Shown: piece after piece, positions 61,501 through 64,000 of the stretch
Position numbering within the stretch: the stretch's first letter is position 1
Layout: every line of letters starts with the position of its first letter
Source: Spirosoma radiotolerans
GTDB lineage: Bacteria; Bacteroidota; Bacteroidia; Cytophagales; Spirosomataceae
Direction of reading: 5' to 3'
DNA length: 64,000 nt
Assembly (NCBI RefSeq): GCF_000974425.1
Contig: NZ_CP010429.1
Coordinates: 4,697,501 to 4,761,500 of the forward strand
The notes under the pieces: generated by a model
The model's input: the letters and a program-made list of their open reading frames with translations, nothing else
Databases searched by the model: none
What the model was told of the DNA's origin: nothing
Position numbers and translations under genes: made by a program

Positions 61501-61969
61501 GACCGCCAGCTATACCGACCGGGGCAACGGTGCGATTGGTCCATTAACGGGCTCAACGTCACTAGCTCTGCGGTCGCCATCTGTAAAAGCGGTTTCGGCC
61601 GATGGCAAGCAGGATATTTTCCAGTATGACATTCCTAAACTGGGGCCAGCCGCTATCGGCACAAAATCGGGCAGTTATCTAGTGTTCAACGACATTGATC
61701 TAACCGGTATTCAAAGCATTTCACCATCCGTATTTGCCTCTAACGATCAGGTAGCGGGCGGTAAACTCGAAGCGCGGCTTGATTCGCCCACGGGCACCCT
61801 GCTTGGAGAAGCTGATGTCAAGAAAGGCACCGAAGGCGCAGTTAACCTCCCCTTCCGCCAACCCGTTTCGGGGGTTCATAAGCTCTATCTGATTTTCGTC
61901 AATCCCGAAGCCAAACAGAAACCGCTATTTGCGGTCGATAAAGTACAGTTCTCGACGCAGGGCATGTAA
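58535..61969 (+). CDS. ThuA-sorbosone dehydrogenase-PKD-cytochrome c multidomain secreted protein
   Basis: The ATG at 58535 is preferred over an in-frame TTG at 58523, giving 1144 residues. A signal peptide (about 1-30) is followed by a ThuA domain (about 50-265, HAAADTEYDWPWY and GGGHTDES). A PQQ-dependent glucose/sorbosone dehydrogenase propeller follows (about 285-725, DGCCHTGGSIAWD, MGNRNPYRI), then a PKD domain (about 725-810) and a class I cytochrome c with CKACH (near 890) and an AMSAH axial Met region. A C-terminal CBM6-like beta domain (about 1015-1140) ends the protein. It probably oxidises sugars in the periplasm and passes electrons through its own haem. No T9SS tail is visible. 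Confidence 0.92.
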   Translation: MKILRLPARALLLAGALATAVPGIMTPAEAQTAAKRVASKSTMASAPNSVALNRVLVFSRTKGYRHASIPVGKLAIMKLGKENNFAVDTTEDASKFTEANLKQYSAVIWLSTTGDVLDDAQQAAFERYIQAGGGYVGIHAAADTEYDWPWYNKLAGAWFLNHPKQQNAEIEIVDKNHPSTKMLPDRWKRWDEWYSYKNIQPDLKVLGKLDEKTYEGGKNGDNHPFIWHHDFEGGKAFYTGGGHTDESYSDPLFLQHILGGIKSVMATSLKFGQAKTQPFPEENRFERQVLTANLDEPTELVVLDNGKVLFAERKGALKLYNPKTKSVKVVANFPVFTKFEYGLMGLNVDPNFKQNKWVYAYYSPITGKTVADTAQHLSRFVYDDVKDTLLLNTEKVLLTIPVKRDGCCHTGGSIAWDRKGNLYLSAGDDTNPFNSNGFAPIDERPGRGGWDARLTSSNTNDLRGKIMRIHPEADGTYTIPEGNLFPKGTPKTRPEIYVMGNRNPYRISVDQRTGFLYWGEVGPDAGENSEKFGPRGHDEMNQARKAGYFGWPLFVADNRPYHARSFADSTTGALFDPMKPINNSPHNTGLTELPPAQKAFIYYPYADSPEFGPIVGKGGRNAMGGPVYYYDDYAESAVKFPRAYDGKFFAYDWMRDWIHPVTMEKNGDFVKMESFMPNTKFSHVIDMQFANDGSLYTLEYGQQWFAANADARLSRITYNAGNRKPVAMASASKTVGSAPLTVKFDSKGSMDYDGDALKYAWSFGNGMPKQSTPNPTVTFSKPGTYPATLTVTDAAGHVATKTMEIKVGNDEPKVEVAVAGNKTFYFPDKPVKYSVKVMDKEDGTLQKGISPEDVTMTIDYLEGFDKTMLAQGHQANLGFSSGKRLIELSDCKACHAIDKKSIGPAYIDVAKKYKGAFQIEGKLARKVITGGGGVWGEQAMSAHPQLKESEATDMVRYILSLADEKKANRQPLAGDYVPAQQKKDGSYILTASYTDRGNGAIGPLTGSTSLALRSPSVKAVSADGKQDIFQYDIPKLGPAAIGTKSGSYLVFNDIDLTGIQSISPSVFASNDQVAGGKLEARLDSPTGTLLGEADVKKGTEGAVNLPFRQPVSGVHKLYLIFVNPEAKQKPLFAVDKVQFSTQGM

Positions 61970-61986
61970 ATGAACTCCATCTGTAA

Positions 61987-62032
61987 AAACGAAAAGCGCC
62001 CCAACCAGGACTGGTTGGGGCGCTTTTCGTTT
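61987..62032. terminator. Bidirectional terminator, 22-bp perfect stem
   Basis: The arms 61987-62008 and 62011-62032 pair perfectly; A and T tracts flank opposite sides. It separates the convergent genes ending at 61969 and 62045. Confidence 0.92.
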
Positions 62033-62044
62033 GAAATGAGTCTA

Positions 62045-62797
62045 TCAATACCGGATTCCAGCCCAGCCATATGGAGTCTGGCGGGCGCTTATCCGATCGA
62101 TAATATGCTGCTTGATCAGGGCATCGTATGCAGCATCGGTTAACTTTTTCCCCTTCTGCTTGGGCAGCTTCAGGTCGTCGGGTGTGAGCGAGCGGAAAGC
62201 CACATTAGCAGCTTCAATTGTAACGTCACCATCATTAATGTCCAGTTCAAGAATGAGTCCGGGCAGGCCGTTCATGCGTTCGGGGCCAGCTGATACAGGT
62301 ATATCCTGCGCAAACCAGGCAGTTATTTTCTGCTTCTTGATTGGGTCTTCTGTCTCGGCTTTCATACAGATATAGCCAGCAACCTCCTTGATCTGATTGC
62401 CAATTTTCCAGGCCGGGGCGTGCAATGAATCGTCAACGATGTACGTTTTGCCCAGCATTTCGATAATGTCTATCTTCTTGTCTTTCTCGAAATTACGGTA
62501 CAGATAAAACTCCCCTTTCCGCCGAGAGTACCCCCCTTCTTCCGGTTCATCACTATTGTACGTGTATAGGCTTTCTTTCGGGCTGAAAGCCAGTTTCATC
62601 TTGTCCCCTTTGTTATCCGCTTCCCAATTTTTCCAGGTTTGCGTTTCGCGGTCTTTCTCTTCCTGGCTCAGAAACGTTAAGCGGTTAGTAATTTTCAACC
62701 AGTGGTCTTTTCGAACATAGGTAACGACACCTTCATTTTTTTGCGCCATTGTTGCCAAACTGGTCAACAGGCACAGGAGTATGACTATATTTTTCAT
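62045..62797 (-). CDS. GLPGLI family secreted protein
   Basis: The 250-residue protein has a signal peptide (about 1-18, ending TMAQ) and the family hallmark GPERMNGLPGLILEL near residue 180. GLPGLI proteins are a Bacteroidota family of unknown function, often encoded directly after a TonB-dependent or outer-membrane beta-barrel protein. Here it starts 19 bp after the beta-barrel gene's stop, so they form an operon. Confidence 0.92.
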   Translation of the reverse strand: MKNIVILLCLLTSLATMAQKNEGVVTYVRKDHWLKITNRLTFLSQEEKDRETQTWKNWEADNKGDKMKLAFSPKESLYTYNSDEPEEGGYSRRKGEFYLYRNFEKDKKIDIIEMLGKTYIVDDSLHAPAWKIGNQIKEVAGYICMKAETEDPIKKQKITAWFAQDIPVSAGPERMNGLPGLILELDINDGDVTIEAANVAFRSLTPDDLKLPKQKGKKLTDAAYDALIKQHIIDRISARQTPYGWAGIRY

Positions 62798-62816
62798 AAT
62801 ACAGAATTAATTAAAA

Positions 62817-64000
62817 TCAATAAAAGCCATCCCGGCGTATCTTGGTCTGAACACCCCGCATGTTATACGTGAAGCCGATGGTAAAGTACCGGGCCAGGGT
62901 TTGAATCGTTTCCGACTGCGTATAGTTGACCCCCCGATTCAAGGTCACGGCTACGTTGCGATTCAGCATGTCAACTGCCGTCAGACGGATTTCGGCCCGT
63001 TTCGCTTTGCCCAGAATATGGTACACGGACGCGTTCCAGATCGGAATCCGCTGATCAAAGTTTAACTGTTCATTTTTGTTGATCCTGTAGTTCAGGCTTG
63101 TATTGATATACAGATCATGCGGCAGTTTTAGGTTTAGATCACCACTGAAGTTATTGTTAGTAAAGATTTGATTCCGGTTTGAACTGATCGAAAACTGGTT
63201 ATTGGTTATACTGAAATTGGCATTGGCATAAAAAGTTAGCCAATCAGCTGGCGTTAAGCTCAGCCGTGTACCAGCATTATAATTCTGAAAACGTGTATCG
63301 TTAATTACATCATTGATCCTGGCCGGTGTGTTACCTGATCCAACACCGACATTTAAATCCAGCGTTGCCTTCGTTTTCTTTAAAGGAAATCCAAAACCAA
63401 GGTAGGAGCCAAGATTTTGGCCACCCGACAAGTTTTCGGGCGTTATAACGGTAACTAGCGTTTGAGGATCTGTTTTTTGGCTGTAAACAATTTGATTAAC
63501 ATATTTAGTACCGTATAAGCTAATGTAGGCGTTAATGAAGTTTCCCGGATTAAAATAGTTAAAATAAGCATTAACATTATGACCCAATTGCGGCAGGAGA
63601 TTGGGATTGCCCTGGTTGATATACAAGGGGTTGCTGTTGTTTCGAACAGGCTGTAAATCCCGGGACGTTGGTATTTGAACGCTGACATTGTAGCCTACGT
63701 ACAAATACCGGTTTTTTTTCAGATCATAGTTTAAGCCGATATTCGGAATCATAGTTGTAAATACCCGGCTGATGGGTGTAAACGTGGCCGATGTCTGATC
63801 CGGAGCGAACTGCCCATTCAGCGTAAAGCGCTGGCCAGCCAGACCCGCTGACACGTTCAGTCCCTTGTACGAATACCGAACACTGCTGCCCAGCCGATTG
63901 TATACATAGTTATTTTTGTAGTAGAGGCTCAATGTATCATTGCGGACGTATCGGCTATCGCCCCGGTTGAATACGTCACGATCGACCTCATCGTACCGAA
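62817..64000 (-). CDS. Outer-membrane beta-barrel protein, partial (N-terminus outside window)
   Basis: The minus-strand frame is open to the right edge; reading it in full gives about 394 C-terminal residues (beginning RYDEVDRDVFNRGDSRYV). The TTG at 63932 sometimes taken as a start is only an internal codon (DTLSLYYKN). It shows alternating beta-strand repeats ending in an aromatic (GFY), and RLGSSVRYSYKGLNVSAG, matching the OMP_b-brl_3 barrel found at the end of TonB-dependent-receptor-like proteins. The N-terminal carboxypeptidase-like and plug domains should lie beyond the window. It is the first gene of the pair with GLPGLI. Confidence 0.85.
   Translation of the reverse strand, partial: RYDEVDRDVFNRGDSRYVRNDTLSLYYKNNYVYNRLGSSVRYSYKGLNVSAGLAGQRFTLNGQFAPDQTSATFTPISRVFTTMIPNIGLNYDLKKNRYLYVGYNVSVQIPTSRDLQPVRNNSNPLYINQGNPNLLPQLGHNVNAYFNYFNPGNFINAYISLYGTKYVNQIVYSQKTDPQTLVTVITPENLSGGQNLGSYLGFGFPLKKTKATLDLNVGVGSGNTPARINDVINDTRFQNYNAGTRLSLTPADWLTFYANANFSITNNQFSISSNRNQIFTNNNFSGDLNLKLPHDLYINTSLNYRINKNEQLNFDQRIPIWNASVYHILGKAKRAEIRLTAVDMLNRNVAVTLNRGVNYTQSETIQTLARYFTIGFTYNMRGVQTKIRRDGFY

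Noticed and set aside
63930..63932. TTG as start of the beta-barrel gene
   Set aside because: The frame continues without a stop to the window edge and the preceding residues keep the barrel pattern, so it is an internal Leu codon.

Overview
The window looks like chromosomal DNA of a Bacteroidota member, most likely a Spirosoma-like Cytophagales bacterium. This is inferred from gene content: a SusC/SusD pair, a hybrid two-component regulator with a periplasmic propeller, proteins with type IX secretion (T9SS) C-terminal signals, a gliding-motility-type C-terminal domain, LytTR regulators, GLPGLI and DUF1800/DUF1501 families, and TAnnTTTG-like promoter boxes. No tRNA, rRNA or CRISPR array was seen.

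Region 1 (1-12.1 kb, all minus strand) is a compact six-gene defence-type operon. In transcription order it holds a PLD-nuclease/SNF2 helicase, a DUF1016/YhcG PD-(D/E)XK nuclease, an Eco57I-type DNA methyltransferase, an SMC-like AAA ATPase with a helical HEPN/DUF4145-like C-terminus, a winged-helix plus MNT-type nucleotidyltransferase, and a second PLD-helicase that runs off the left edge. The last four junctions are only 17-55 bp. I cannot match the full gene set to a named system; it is the main candidate for an undescribed system.

Region 2 (12.2-36 kb) is an envelope and polysaccharide region: a Tat-exported Gfo/Idh/MocA oxidoreductase, a ricin/PKD/T9SS surface protein, a hybrid two-component regulator, an FG-GAP protein, SusC-SusD, an AraC regulator, MsrA, an MFS transporter, a Uma2-type nuclease, and a possible operon of CHU_C-domain protein, ThuA protein and GH9 glycosidase.

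Region 3 (36-43 kb) carries a LytTR response regulator with a TPR histidine kinase, then PadR plus a large MacB/FtsX-type permease with tandem operator-like repeats upstream. Region 4 (43.8-49.7 kb) is a sugar or polyol catabolic cluster: two Gfo/Idh/MocA oxidoreductases and a xylose-isomerase-like TIM barrel on the minus strand, divergent from an MFS transporter. Two gene junctions of this operon hold a repeated cassette: a palindrome directly followed by a four-helix-bundle (S23/IVP) gene, intact at 45.0-45.6 kb and decayed at 46.8-46.9 kb. A third, solo palindrome lies at 51.4 kb.

Region 5 (49.9-64 kb) holds a DUF1800/DUF1501 secreted pair, a membrane LytTR regulator, a YegD-like Hsp70, an LEA-2 protein, a META lipoprotein, a very large ThuA-sorbosone dehydrogenase-PKD-cytochrome c protein, a GLPGLI protein, and an outer-membrane beta-barrel protein that runs off the right edge. 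Many gene ends carry long perfect hairpins that look like terminators, several of them bidirectional.
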